A stretch of DNA of 64,000 nt from Burkholderia anthina (GTDB lineage Bacteria; Pseudomonadota; Gammaproteobacteria; Burkholderiales; Burkholderiaceae), in NCBI RefSeq assembly GCF_001547525.1, contig NZ_LNJP01000004.1, positions 248,001 to 312,000 of the forward strand. Reading direction: 5' to 3'. The notes under the pieces are model-generated. The model saw only the letters and a list, made by a program, of their open reading frames with translations. It had not been told where the DNA came from and made no database searches. Shown here one piece after another: positions 16,625 through 27,943 of this stretch. Made by a program: the position numbers and the translations under genes. How positions within the stretch are numbered: position 1 is the stretch's first letter; each line of letters opens with the position of its first letter.

Positions 16625-17704
16625 TCAGAACGAATGATGAATCCCGGTCAGTACGATCACCTGGTTCGCGGTGCTCGACACGCCGGCCGTGAAGAACGCG
16701 GCCTTCGCGCCGCCGGAAGCGTGTTCATAAAGCACGTTCGCATACAACTGCGTGCGCTTGGACAGCGCGTAGATGTCGCCGAGTTCGACCTGCGTCCAGC
16801 GGCGGCCGGCCAGCGTCGTGGTCGCCGCGCCGCCCGCGATCGTGTTGAACGCGCTGCTGCGGTAATTCACGCCCGCGTCGTAGCTCTGGAACGTGTCGGA
16901 AAACCCGTTCGACTGCATCTTCACGCGCGTGTAGAGGCCGTGCACGAGAAAGTCGCCGATCTGGTAGGACGCGCCCGCGCCGATGTTCTCGACCTTGCTG
17001 GCGAGATAACCGTTCGCGGTGTTCTGCCCCTGGAACGACGTGATGCCCGTCTGGCCGATCAGGAGCGAGCGATCGTGCTCGTTCGAGTAGACGGCCGACG
17101 CCTTGAACGGCCCGTTCGCATAGTTCAGTGCGACGCCGACCGATTTGCCGGTCGAGAAGTTCGTCGTGTTGCCGAGCGCGAGCGTCGCCGCGGCCGAAAA
17201 GCCCGCGAAGGTCGGTGAACGATACTTGATCGAATTGTTGTACGGCACGTTGCCGGTCGCGGCGAGCCCGTCGATGTTGCCCGGATGGAACGCGTACCAG
17301 CTCATCGCGAGGTACGCGGTGCTGAGCGGGTCGAGATAGTCGAACGCCAGCGGCGTCTGGCGGCCGAGCGTCAGCGTGCCGTAGCGCTCGGCGCCGAGGC
17401 CGACGAACGCCGCGCGATTCCAGATCGTGTTCGCGGTCGCGAACTGGCCGTTGTTCGTATAGAAGCCGTTTTCCAGCTGGAAGATCGCCGACAGCCCGCC
17501 GCCGAGATCTTCCTTGCCTTTCAGGCCCCACCGGTCGGGCTGCGTATTGCCCTGGATCATCGCCCACTTCGCGTGGCCGCCGACGTTGTTCACGTATGCG
17601 ACACCCGCGTCCATGCTGCCGTACAGCACCACGCTGCTCTGCGCCCACGCGCCCGACGCGGCACCCATTCCGATGACTGCCGCTGCTACCGCATGCTTGA
17701 CCAT
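16625..17704 (-). CDS. Gram-negative general porin (OmpC/Burkholderia type)
   Basis: A 359-residue outer-membrane porin from ATG 17704, which has GGAG six bases upstream. The signal peptide ends AWA before QSSVVLYGSMDAGVAYV, the typical first strand of Burkholderia trimeric porins. Many alternating beta-strands follow, with the glycine-rich family phrases RWGLKGKEDLGGGLSAIFQL and LTLGRQTPLAFDYLDPL. It ends in HHSF with a terminal phenylalanine, as required for outer-membrane insertion. The gene is divergent from the Rieske operon and shares its operator-bearing intergenic region, so it probably admits the pathway substrate and is co-regulated. Confidence 0.95.
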   Translation of the reverse strand: MVKHAVAAAVIGMGAASGAWAQSSVVLYGSMDAGVAYVNNVGGHAKWAMIQGNTQPDRWGLKGKEDLGGGLSAIFQLENGFYTNNGQFATANTIWNRAAFVGLGAERYGTLTLGRQTPLAFDYLDPLSTAYLAMSWYAFHPGNIDGLAATGNVPYNNSIKYRSPTFAGFSAAATLALGNTTNFSTGKSVGVALNYANGPFKASAVYSNEHDRSLLIGQTGITSFQGQNTANGYLASKVENIGAGASYQIGDFLVHGLYTRVKMQSNGFSDTFQSYDAGVNYRSSAFNTIAGGAATTTLAGRRWTQVELGDIYALSKRTQLYANVLYEHASGGAKAAFFTAGVSSTANQVIVLTGIHHSF

Positions 17705-17803
17705 TTGATCTCCTGACTCTCCAACCTGATGAAAACGTGTTGCGACGGCCTGCGCGGGGACGGCCGGCCGTCGCGCGGGTGCATCGTCGAGTGGGCATTT
17801 GTA

Positions 17804-17821
17804 TGTTCCATATAAGGAACA
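17804..17821. promoter_or_regulatory. Candidate IclR operator, porin side
   Basis: Palindrome TGTTCC-ATATAA-GGAACA, about 100 bp upstream of the porin start. The same spaced dyad recurs at 18089, and both share an A before TGTTCC. Confidence 0.7.
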
Positions 17822-18042
17822 TCGTGCCTCTGATGGAATGGAGTATAGGGGCGCGGAGCGTTCGATCAAAAATAAATTTTTCGGGACGGATGAGTGCCTC
17901 CGTGAGGCCGTACAACAAGGCCTGATGCCTTTGAAAAACCGATAAACCCGCGTCAAACAACAAAAAATTACATTCGATAAGGTAGGCGAAGGGGGCGGTC
18001 GAACTGCGCGTCGGTGTTTTCCCTAGGACATGCAGCTTTTTA

Positions 18043-18071
18043 TTTTGCTCGCGGACAGTCGCTCCTATAAT
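18043..18071 (+). promoter_or_regulatory. Sigma-70-type promoter of the Rieske operon
   Basis: A perfect TATAAT at 18066-18071 with a weak -35 (TTTTGC at 18043, 17-bp spacing). Transcription would start near 18078, just before the operator at 18089. Confidence 0.6.
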
Positions 18072-18088
18072 CACCATCCATAAACTGA

Positions 18089-18106
18089 TGTTCCTGATAT
18101 GGAACA
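18089..18106. promoter_or_regulatory. Candidate IclR operator, Rieske side
   Basis: Palindrome TGTTCC-TGATAT-GGAACA, followed by an extra half-site GGAACA at 18111. It lies about 10-30 bases after the predicted transcription start, a position that favours repression. Confidence 0.7.
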
Positions 18107-18148
18107 AAACGGAACAAACCGAGAGTCGATCAGAAGGAAGGGTGCGAG

Positions 18149-18466
18149 ATGTCTGAGCAATGGATTTGTGCCGGTCACGCCGGCGCGCTGTCGGAAGACA
18201 CGCCGATCGAGTTCAAGCGGACCGACGGCGTGGAAATCGGGATCTACCGCGTCGGCGACGACGTGTATGCGCTCGAGAACGTATGCCCGCATGCGTACGC
18301 GCTGCTGACGCAGGGGTTCGTCGACGAAGGCACGGTCGAATGCCCGCTGCACGAGGCCGTGTTCGACATCAAGACGGGCGAATGCCTGAAGGGCCCGGGC
18401 GGGCGCGCGCTGAAGCAGTACGCGGTGCGCCTCGCCGGCGAGGAAATCCAGATCAAGGTGGACTGA
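18149..18466 (+). CDS. Rieske [2Fe-2S] ferredoxin of a ring-hydroxylating system
   Basis: A 105-residue soluble electron carrier. It has the Rieske ligands in CPHAYALLTQGFVD and ECPLHEAVFD, that is C-x-H then C-x2-H. There is no membrane anchor, so it is the biphenyl-dioxygenase-type ferredoxin rather than a cytochrome bc1 Rieske protein. It should pass electrons from the FAD reductase at 28903 to the oxygenase at 18841. It is the first gene of the long rightward operon, directly behind the promoter and candidate IclR operator. Confidence 0.93.
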   Translation: MSEQWICAGHAGALSEDTPIEFKRTDGVEIGIYRVGDDVYALENVCPHAYALLTQGFVDEGTVECPLHEAVFDIKTGECLKGPGGRALKQYAVRLAGEEIQIKVD

Positions 18467-18468
18467 AC

Positions 18469-18780
18469 ATGAAAGAAGCGACCGTCAACTTCAATCCCTT
18501 CCTGAAGCCGTGGGTGGCGCCGCAGCCGAACAACGTCGCGGGCAAGGGGCAGATCGAGATCCCCGGCCAGGTCGAGAACCTGGTCTGGCAGAACCGCAAG
18601 GCGGAACCCACCCAGTACGAGAACGACCTCGGCGATGCGCTCGAACGCGTGTTCGAGAGCGGCGCGATCGAGCTGGACGATGTCGTCGCGGGGCTGAACC
18701 GCATCGGCTTTCGCGCGCCGGACGGTACGGTTTGGACACCTGAGCGTTTCCGCGCCGAAATGGCCTCGCTGGCGGAATGA
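18469..18780 (+). CDS. Recombinase-like helix-domain protein
   Basis: A 103-residue protein two bases after the ferredoxin stop. The C-terminal half (DALERVFESGAIELDDVVAGLNRIGFRAPDGT, then WTPERFRAEMASL) resembles the small helical domain found at the end of serine recombinases, but no recombinase catalytic domain is present. From memory, databases name such proteins recombinase-like helix domain proteins and they recur beside Rieske oxygenases. The N-terminal 40 residues (NFNPFLKPWVAPQPN) are Pro/Asn-rich. The role is unknown: possibly a small regulator or an accessory to the oxygenase. Confidence 0.75.
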   Translation: MKEATVNFNPFLKPWVAPQPNNVAGKGQIEIPGQVENLVWQNRKAEPTQYENDLGDALERVFESGAIELDDVVAGLNRIGFRAPDGTVWTPERFRAEMASLAE

Positions 18781-18840
18781 ACGCGCCGACCGCGCCGCGC
18801 GCCTGAGCGCCGACCCGACAACCGCATCCGGAGCACACTG

Positions 18841-19911
18841 ATGACGTCCCCCGACCAACACGAAACCCAACACGACCCGGTCCGCGACTACCTCGATCGC
18901 GGCATCAAGAACTACTGGTATCCCGTCGCGCCCAGCTGGCAGGTGTCGAACGCGCCCGTCGGCCTCACGCGCCTGTCCGAGCAGATCGTGCTGTGGCGCG
19001 ATCACGACGGCAAGGTCCACGCGCTGGAAGACCGCTGCCCGCACCGCGGCGCGCGCCTGTCGCTCGGCTGGAACCTTGGCGGCAACATCGCGTGCTGGTA
19101 TCACGGCATCGAAGTCGACGGCGGCGGCACGGTCAACCGCGTGCCGGCGGTATCGAACTGTCCGCTCGAAGGCACGAAGTGCGTGAAGTCGTATCCGGTC
19201 GAGGAGAAGGCCGGCGCGATCTTCCTGTGGTTCGGCGACGAAGCGCACGGCGAGCCGGCGCCGCTTAATCTGCCGGAAGAACTGGTCGCCGACGAATACG
19301 CGCACTTCCTGTGCGTGTCGAACTGGAAGTGCAATTACCAGTACGCGATCGACAACGTGATGGACCCGATGCACGGCGCGTATCTGCACGCGACGTCGCA
19401 CTCGATGGCCGAAGGCGACAAGCAGGCCGACATGCGCGTGCGCAAGACGGACACGGGCCTGATGTTCGAGAAGATCGGCCAGCGCGACGTGAACTTCGAC
19501 TGGGTCGAACTCGGCGAAACCGGCTGCCTGTGGATGCGCCTCGCGATTCCGTACAAGCAGAAATTCGGCCCGGGCGGCAACTTCGGGATCATCGGCTTCG
19601 CGACGCCGGTCGACGGCGACCACTGCCAGGTCTATTTCTGGCGTACCCGCAAGGTCGGCGGCTGGCAGCGCGACGTGTGGCGCTTCATGTACCGCAACCG
19701 CCTCGAAGGCCTGCACTGGGACGTGCTCGAGCAGGACCGCTACGTCCTCGAAAGCCTCGCGCCGCATGCGCGCGATCACGAATACCTGTACCAGCACGAC
19801 GTCGGCATCACACGTGTGCGCCGGATGCTGCGCCAGCGTGCGCAGGAACACCTGTCCGCGCTCGACGCGCATCGTGCGGCGCATGCCGCCTCGGAGCACG
19901 CGAATGGCTGA
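18841..19911 (+). CDS. Rieske non-heme iron oxygenase, alpha subunit
   Basis: The terminal oxygenase component, 356 residues. The Rieske centre is C66-x-H68 (CPHRG) and C85-x2-H88 (CWYHG). The mononuclear iron site is D175-x2-H178-x4-H183 in NVMDPMHGAYLHATSH. It hydroxylates or O-demethylates an aromatic ring using electrons delivered by ferredoxin. No beta subunit follows, so this belongs to the alpha-only branch (VanA, toluenesulfonate and phenoxybenzoate types). Its stop overlaps the start of the next SDR gene. The substrate cannot be read from the sequence. Confidence 0.94.
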   Translation: MTSPDQHETQHDPVRDYLDRGIKNYWYPVAPSWQVSNAPVGLTRLSEQIVLWRDHDGKVHALEDRCPHRGARLSLGWNLGGNIACWYHGIEVDGGGTVNRVPAVSNCPLEGTKCVKSYPVEEKAGAIFLWFGDEAHGEPAPLNLPEELVADEYAHFLCVSNWKCNYQYAIDNVMDPMHGAYLHATSHSMAEGDKQADMRVRKTDTGLMFEKIGQRDVNFDWVELGETGCLWMRLAIPYKQKFGPGGNFGIIGFATPVDGDHCQVYFWRTRKVGGWQRDVWRFMYRNRLEGLHWDVLEQDRYVLESLAPHARDHEYLYQHDVGITRVRRMLRQRAQEHLSALDAHRAAHAASEHANG

Positions 19912-20674
19912 GTTCGCTCCGGTCGTGGCATTGCCCGGTCGCCGCGTGCTCGTCACGGGCGGCGCGCGCGGTCTCGGCGCGGCGTTCGTGAAGGCGCTGG
20001 TCGAAGCGGGTGCACAGGTCGCGTTCGGCGACGTGCTCGCGGAAGAGGGCCGCGCGCTCGCCGCGCAGCTCACGCAAGCCGGCCACGCCGCGCATTTCTT
20101 CGCACTCGACCTTGCCGATCCGGCCAGCATCGACGCTTTCGTCGCGCAGGGCGCGGCGGCGCTCGGCGGCATCGACGCGCTGATCAACAACGCGGCGATC
20201 ACGAACTCGGGCGGCAAGCTGTCGACGGAGCTCGACGTGGCGACCTGGGACGCCGTGATGAACGTGAACGTGCGCGGCGTGTGGCTCGTCAGCAATGCAG
20301 CGCTGCCGCACCTCGCTCAGTCGGGGCGCGGCGCGATCGTGAATCTTGCGTCGGATACCGCGTTGTGGGGCGCGCCCAAGCTGCTCGCGTACGTCGCGAG
20401 CAAGGGCGCGGTGATCGCGATGACGCATGCGCAGGCACGCGAGTTCGGCGCGCACGGCGTAACGGTCAACGCGATCGCGCCGGGGCTCACCGAAGTCGAG
20501 GCGACCGCCTACGTACCGGCCGAGCGCCATGCGTTCTACCTGCAGGGCCGTGCGCTGACGCGCGCGCAGGTGCCCGGCGACGTGACGGGCCCCGTGCTGT
20601 TCCTGCTGTCGGACGGCGCGCGCTTCGTCACGGGTCAACTGCTGCCGGTCAACGGCGGCTTCGTAATGAACTGA
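19904..20674 (+). CDS. Short-chain dehydrogenase (possible dihydrodiol or alcohol dehydrogenase)
   Basis: A 256-residue SDR starting inside the end of the oxygenase gene (8-base overlap). The coenzyme motif is VTGGARGLGAAF. NNAAITN marks the central strand. The catalytic set is the Ser in LASDTALW and Tyr-Lys in YVASKGAV. In Rieske pathways an SDR often re-aromatises the cis-dihydrodiol or oxidises a side-chain alcohol; here that is inference from position. Confidence 0.88.
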   Translation: MAEFAPVVALPGRRVLVTGGARGLGAAFVKALVEAGAQVAFGDVLAEEGRALAAQLTQAGHAAHFFALDLADPASIDAFVAQGAAALGGIDALINNAAITNSGGKLSTELDVATWDAVMNVNVRGVWLVSNAALPHLAQSGRGAIVNLASDTALWGAPKLLAYVASKGAVIAMTHAQAREFGAHGVTVNAIAPGLTEVEATAYVPAERHAFYLQGRALTRAQVPGDVTGPVLFLLSDGARFVTGQLLPVNGGFVMN

Positions 20675-20708
20675 ATTGAAGTTTTCACTCGGAATGAAGG
20701 AGAGGACG

Positions 20709-21236
20709 ATGGCGGACGCCGATCTCGAACGCAAGTCGTGGGACCAGCCGGAAGGCGCAAGCTTCAACGACTGGATGGAAGGGCGCGTCGCGCGCTACGC
20801 GACGCGGCGCTACGACTGGGACGCGCTGAAGTTCCAGGCCGACTACGACCCGAAGTACCGCCGCGCGCAGATGCGCTACGTCGGCACGGGCGGCACGGGC
20901 GTCGCGAAGGACGTCAACACGGTGCCGGCCGGCAACTTCACGTTCTCGACGATGGTCATCCCGGCCGGCAACATCGGCCCGAGCCACATCCATATCGACG
21001 TCGAGGAAATCTTCTTCGTGCTGCGCGGCAAGATGAAGGTGATCTGCGAGCGCGACGGCGAGACCTGGGAAGCGATCCTCGGCGAGCGCGACCTGATCTC
21101 GGTGCCGCCGGGCGTGTATCGCACGGAAATCAACATCGGCGAGGAAGATGCGCTGATGTGCGTGATGCTCGGTTCGCCGAAGCCGATCACGCCGACGTAT
21201 CCGCCCGATTCGCCGCTCGCGAAGATCAAGCGCTGA
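20709..21236 (+). CDS. Cupin-domain protein
   Basis: A 175-residue single-cupin protein from ATG 20709 with AAGGAG upstream. Metal ligands of the first cupin motif are seen in GPSHIHIDVEEIFFVLRG (H-x-H and Glu). The second motif is around VPPGVYRTEINIG, where the expected His is replaced, so the metal site may be incomplete. Cupins in aromatic catabolic operons can be dioxygenases, isomerases or sugar-type binding domains; which applies here is unknown. It sits between the SDR and a hydrolase gene in the operon. Confidence 0.85.
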   Translation: MADADLERKSWDQPEGASFNDWMEGRVARYATRRYDWDALKFQADYDPKYRRAQMRYVGTGGTGVAKDVNTVPAGNFTFSTMVIPAGNIGPSHIHIDVEEIFFVLRGKMKVICERDGETWEAILGERDLISVPPGVYRTEINIGEEDALMCVMLGSPKPITPTYPPDSPLAKIKR

Positions 21237-21254
21237 GGCGGGGCGGGCGAAGCA

Positions 21255-22151
21255 ATGAGTGTCATCGACAAACGTGAACGCGACCGCACCGCGGTGTTCG
21301 CCGCGCTGCTCGGGCAGTTTCCCGAACAGCGTTGCGTAGCCGGCGCGGCGGGCACGATCGGCTACCGTGAGGCCGGCGCGCGGTATGCGGGCCGCGCGCT
21401 GCCCGCCGTGCTGCTGCACGGGATCGGCTCGGGCGCCGCATCGTGGGTGTGCCAGCTCGACACGCTCGGCGCATCGCGCCGCGTGCTCGCGTGGGATGCG
21501 CCCGGTTACGGCGTGTCGACGCCCGTGCACGGCGCGTCGCCTGCCGCCGCCGATTACGCGGCATCGCTGAACGCGTGGCTCGAGGCACTCGGCATCGAAC
21601 GCTGCGTGCTGGTCGGCCATTCGCTCGGCGCGATCATCGCGGGCGGTCTCGCCCGTGTGATGCCCGCGCGGATCGCCGGCCTGCTGCTGGTGTCGCCCGC
21701 CGGCGGCTACGGCAGCGCACCGGCCGACACCCGCGAATCGCGCCGCGACGCGCGGCTCGCGATGCTCGCGGAACTCGGTCCGGCCGGGCTCGCCGAGCAG
21801 CGCAGCGGCAACATGCTGTCCGGTTTCGCGAACGAGGAGGCGCGGGCGTGGGTGCGCTGGAACATGGCGCGCATCGTGCCGGCCGGCTATGCGCAGGCCA
21901 CGCATCTGCTCGCGAACGCCGATCTCGCGGCCGATCTCGCCGGCTTTCGCGGCCGCACGGCCGTGGCCGTCGGCGCGCACGATGCGATCACGCCGCCCGC
22001 CGCGTGCGAGCGGATCGCCGCGGCCGCGCACGTCGGGCTGCAGGTGATTCCGCAGGCCGGGCATGCGGGTTACGTGGAAGCGCCGGCCGTCTATTCCGCA
22101 TTGATCGAAGGTTTCTGCCGGCAGTGCGAGACGCAGTGGGGGCTGGCATGA
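21255..22151 (+). CDS. Alpha/beta hydrolase, possible meta-cleavage product hydrolase
   Basis: A 298-residue hydrolase with oxyanion-hole motif LLHGIGSGAASW, nucleophile elbow GHSLGAI, the acid in AVGAHDAITP and the catalytic His in QAGHAGYVEAP. Its size and motifs match the C-C hydrolase group that cleaves ring-fission products (BphD/MhpC-like). The presence of an extradiol-type VOC enzyme in the same operon makes that role reasonable, but an esterase is possible. It ends in ATGA with the second IclR gene. Confidence 0.85.
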   Translation: MSVIDKRERDRTAVFAALLGQFPEQRCVAGAAGTIGYREAGARYAGRALPAVLLHGIGSGAASWVCQLDTLGASRRVLAWDAPGYGVSTPVHGASPAAADYAASLNAWLEALGIERCVLVGHSLGAIIAGGLARVMPARIAGLLLVSPAGGYGSAPADTRESRRDARLAMLAELGPAGLAEQRSGNMLSGFANEEARAWVRWNMARIVPAGYAQATHLLANADLAADLAGFRGRTAVAVGAHDAITPPAACERIAAAAHVGLQVIPQAGHAGYVEAPAVYSALIEGFCRQCETQWGLA

Positions 22152-23005
22152 GCGAACCGCTGCAACAAAACGAATCCGACAACGCGAAGGCCGAGGCCAA
22201 CTATGTGGTGCCGGGCCTCGAACGCGGGCTGCGGATTCTCGCCGAATTCTCGCCGCGCGAGCCCGTGCTCGGCGCGCCCGAACTGTCGAAACGGCTCGGC
22301 ATTCCGCGCACGACGGTGTTCCGTCTGCTGCAGACACTCGAATCGCTCGGCTTTCTCGAACGCGCGGACAAGGATCGCAACTACAAGCTCGGCATCGCGG
22401 TGCTGCGGCTCGGCTTCGAATACCTGAGCTCGCTGGAGCTGACCGATCTCGGCCTGCCGGTGATCGAGAGCCTGCGCGATGCGACCGGCTTCACGACGCA
22501 CATCGTGATCCGCGACGGCCGCGACGTGGTGTTCGTCGCGAAGGCGCAGAGTCAGTCGCCGGTGTTCAGCTCGATCCGCGTGAACGTCGGCACGCGGCTG
22601 CCCGCGCATGCGACGACGCACGGCCACGTGCTGATGGGCGACCTGTCGCTGAAGGAACTGCATGCGCTGTATCCGGAACGCGTGCTGAACCGGATGACGA
22701 GCGCGACGCCGGAAACGGTCGACGCGCTGTACGACGTGATCCGCGAGGACGCACTGCGCGGCTACGGCGTCAGCAATTCGTCGTTCGAACGCGGGATCTC
22801 GGTCGTCACGGCGCCGGTGCGCAACGAGACGCAGAAGATCGTCGCGTGCATCACGGTGACGGTGCCGAGGCCGGAGATCGACGCGGCGCTGATCGCGGAC
22901 GGGCTGATCGACAAGGTGCAGCGCGCGGCGGCGGAATTGTCGCGGCGGCTCAATTACCGCTCGGATGACGAGCACACGTTCATGAAAGCTTTAGGACTGA
23001 AATGA
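22148..23005 (+). CDS. IclR-family regulator, copy 2 (inside the operon)
   Basis: A 285-residue regulator whose ATG overlaps the hydrolase stop by four bases, so it is translated from the operon message and should feed back on it. The helix-turn-helix (VPGLERGLRILAEFSPREPV; IPRTTVFRLLQTLESLGFLE) is nearly identical to that of copy 1 at 15624, and the effector domain keeps VGTRLPAHATTHGHVLMG. Differences concentrate in the effector pocket (residues about 110-220), which suggests the paralogues may sense different compounds while binding the same DNA. The prime candidate operators are at 17804 and 18089. Confidence 0.93.
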   Translation: MSEPLQQNESDNAKAEANYVVPGLERGLRILAEFSPREPVLGAPELSKRLGIPRTTVFRLLQTLESLGFLERADKDRNYKLGIAVLRLGFEYLSSLELTDLGLPVIESLRDATGFTTHIVIRDGRDVVFVAKAQSQSPVFSSIRVNVGTRLPAHATTHGHVLMGDLSLKELHALYPERVLNRMTSATPETVDALYDVIREDALRGYGVSNSSFERGISVVTAPVRNETQKIVACITVTVPRPEIDAALIADGLIDKVQRAAAELSRRLNYRSDDEHTFMKALGLK

Positions 23006-23084
23006 GACCCCAACGCATGCTTCGCACGCTGCCCCCCGACGGGGCGGTCAATCTTCTTGGGGCGGCCCGGCGAGGACCGACGAC

Positions 23085-23874
23085 ATGATCGAGATCGATC
23101 TGACCGGGCAGGTGGCGGTGGTGACGGGCGGTTCGTCCGGCATCGGCCTCGCGACCGTCGAACGGTTCCTGCAGGCCGGCGCGTCGGTCGCGATCTGCGG
23201 CCGCGACGGCGAACGCCTCGCCCGCGCCGAAGCGATGCTGCGCGACAAGTACGCAGGCGCACGACTGCTGGCCGCGCGCTGCGACGTGCTCGACGAAGCC
23301 GACGTGACCGCATTCGCGCAAGCGGTGTCCACGCGTTTCGGCCGTGCCGACATGCTGGTCAACAATGCAGGCCAGGGCCGCGTGTCGACTTTCGCCGATA
23401 CGACCGACGACGCCTGGCGCGAAGAACTCGAATTGAAGTACTTCAGCATCATCCGTCCGACGCGCGCCTTCCTGCCGCTGCTGCGCGATGCGGCCGCACC
23501 GACGATCACCTGCGTGAACTCGCTGCTCGCGCTGCAGCCGGAGCCGCACATGGTCGCGACGTCGTCGGCGCGCGCCGGCGTGCTGAGCCTCGTGAAATCG
23601 CTCGCGACCGAACTGGCGCCGCAGCGCATCCGCGTGAACTCGATCCTGATCGGCATCGTCGAGTCGGGGCAGTGGCGCCGCCGCTACGACACGCAGGCGC
23701 AGCCCGGCGAAAGCTGGGAAGACTGGACGGGCGCGCTCGCCCGCAAGAAGAACATTCCGCTGAATCGCTTCGGCAAGCCCGACGAGGCCGCCTGGGCACT
23801 TTTTTATCTCGCAACGCATCTGTCGTCCTACACGACGGGCAGCCATATCGACGTTTCTGGAGGCTTTGCACGCC

Positions 23875-23882
<8 letters not shown>
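23085..23882 (+). CDS. SDR-fold protein lacking the catalytic Tyr/Lys
   Basis: A 265-residue protein with an intact coenzyme-binding motif VTGGSSGIGLAT and the NNAGQG strand. The active-site Ser is present (S146 in CVNSLLAL). At the position of the catalytic Tyr, 13 residues further, there is Thr159, and four residues later Arg163 replaces the Lys (ATSSARAG instead of Y-x3-K). It therefore may not be a normal dehydrogenase. It could bind cofactor for regulation, or use an altered mechanism. The end overlaps the TPP-enzyme start by eight bases. The 80-bp gap before it contains no terminator. Confidence 0.85.
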
Positions 23883-26362
<2,480 letters not shown>

Positions 26363-26434
26363 CCGGACCATCGAGCGTCCGCCCGCGCCACGGCGAGGGC
26401 GGATGCGCAGAGACAGATTTGTGGGATAGGTGAC

Positions 26435-27925
26435 ATGACTTCTTTCGATACGAGCCTCGTGCCCGACGGCAACATCCTGGTCGGCGGCGAGTGGCGGCGC
26501 GGCCGTGGCGCGCCTTACACGAGCATCTATCCGGCCGACCAGACGGTGAACATGGAAGTGTCGACGGCGAACGCGGAAGACGCGGCCGACGCCGTCGTGG
26601 CCGCCGACGCCGCATGGCGCCGCGCCGACTGGGCCGGGCTCAAACCGCATCAGCGCGCGCAGGTGCTGTACCGCGTCGCCGACCTGATCATGCAGCGCCA
26701 CGAAGCGCTCGCGCACCTGCAGCGCCGCGACAACGGCAAGCCGATCGGCGAGACGCGCGTGCTGGTGGCCAGCGCCGCGAACACGTTCCGCTATTTCGCG
26801 GCCTGCCTCGAGACGCTCGACGAAGAACTGACGCCGTCGCGCGGCGATTACCTGACGATGAGCGTGTACGAGCCGATCGGCGTGATCGCGGCGATCACGC
26901 CGTGGAATTCGCCGATCGCGTCCGACGCGCAGAAGCTTGCGCCGGCGCTGGCCGGCGGCAACGCGGTGGTGCTCAAGCCGGCCGAGGTCACGCCGCTCGT
27001 GTCGCTCGCGCTGGCGCGCATCTGCGAGGAAGCCGGCGTGCCGAAGGGCGTGCTGAGCGTGCTGCCGGGCAAGGGTTCGGTGATCGGCGACGTGCTCGTG
27101 CGCCATCCGCTGGTGAAGAAGGTGTCGTTCACCGGCGGCACCGAGGTAGGCCGCGGCATCGCGCGCATCGCGGCCGAGAAGCTGATGCCCGTGTCGCTCG
27201 AACTGGGCGGCAAGTCGCCGACGATCGTGTGCGACGACGCCGATCTCGATCATGCGGTCAACGGCGTGCTGTACGGGATCTTCAGCTCGTCGGGCGAGGC
27301 GTGCATCGCCGGGTCGCGGCTGTTCGTGCAGCGCGCGGTGTACGACGCATTCATGCAGCGCCTGGTGGCCGGCGCGCGCGCGCTGCGCGTGGGCGACCCG
27401 GCGCGGCCCGACACGCAGATGGGCCCGCTGATCACCGCGAAGCATCGCGAGTCGGTGGAACGCTACGTCGTGCTCGGGCTGGAAGAAGGCGGCCGCCTGC
27501 TGTGCGGCGGCGAGCGGCCGACGGGCGACGGGCGCGAGCACGGCTTCTTCTATCAGCCGACGATTCTCGAAGGCTTGCCGAACAGCGCACGCATCTGCCA
27601 GGAGGAAATCTTCGGGCCGGTGCTGGTCGCGATGCCGTTCGACGACGAAGCGTCGCTGATCGCACAGGCGAACGACAGCGTGTTCGGCCTCGCGGCCGGC
27701 ATCTGGACGCGCGACTACAAGCGTGCGTGGCGCATCGCGCGGGCGCTGGAGACGGGCACCGTGTGGATCAACACGTACAAGCTGTTCTCGATCTCCACGC
27801 CGTTCTCGGGCTGGAAGGAGAGCGGGATGGGGCGCGAGAAGGGGCGTCTCGGCATCCGCGAATACATGCAGCAGAAGAGCCTCTACTGGGGCTTGAACGA
27901 CGCGCCGCTGCCGTGGGCGAACTGA
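26435..27925 (+). CDS. NAD(P)-dependent aldehyde dehydrogenase
   Basis: A 496-residue ALDH with all core motifs: ITPWNSPIASDAQKLAPAL (Asn in the active site), FTGGTEVGRGIA (coenzyme loop), LELGGKSP (general-base Glu) and SSGEACIAGSRLFV (catalytic Cys), then EEIFGPV and ESGMGREKG near the end. It oxidises an aldehyde to an acid. Following the TPP enzyme it probably oxidises the aldehyde that enzyme releases. About 70 bp separate it from the gene before; no terminator is seen, so it stays in the operon. Confidence 0.93.
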   Translation: MTSFDTSLVPDGNILVGGEWRRGRGAPYTSIYPADQTVNMEVSTANAEDAADAVVAADAAWRRADWAGLKPHQRAQVLYRVADLIMQRHEALAHLQRRDNGKPIGETRVLVASAANTFRYFAACLETLDEELTPSRGDYLTMSVYEPIGVIAAITPWNSPIASDAQKLAPALAGGNAVVLKPAEVTPLVSLALARICEEAGVPKGVLSVLPGKGSVIGDVLVRHPLVKKVSFTGGTEVGRGIARIAAEKLMPVSLELGGKSPTIVCDDADLDHAVNGVLYGIFSSSGEACIAGSRLFVQRAVYDAFMQRLVAGARALRVGDPARPDTQMGPLITAKHRESVERYVVLGLEEGGRLLCGGERPTGDGREHGFFYQPTILEGLPNSARICQEEIFGPVLVAMPFDDEASLIAQANDSVFGLAAGIWTRDYKRAWRIARALETGTVWINTYKLFSISTPFSGWKESGMGREKGRLGIREYMQQKSLYWGLNDAPLPWAN

Positions 27926-27943
27926 GCGAAGGGGAATGACGCA

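Larger units (their letters stand above)
17705..18148. other. Divergent promoter region between porin and Rieske operon
   Basis: About 440 bp of lower GC content than the flanks, with runs such as AAAAATAAATTTTT near 17870-17880. It contains two TGTTCC-N6-GGAACA palindromes and a good sigma-70 promoter before the ferredoxin gene, each listed separately. No reading frame is convincing. Confidence 0.75.
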
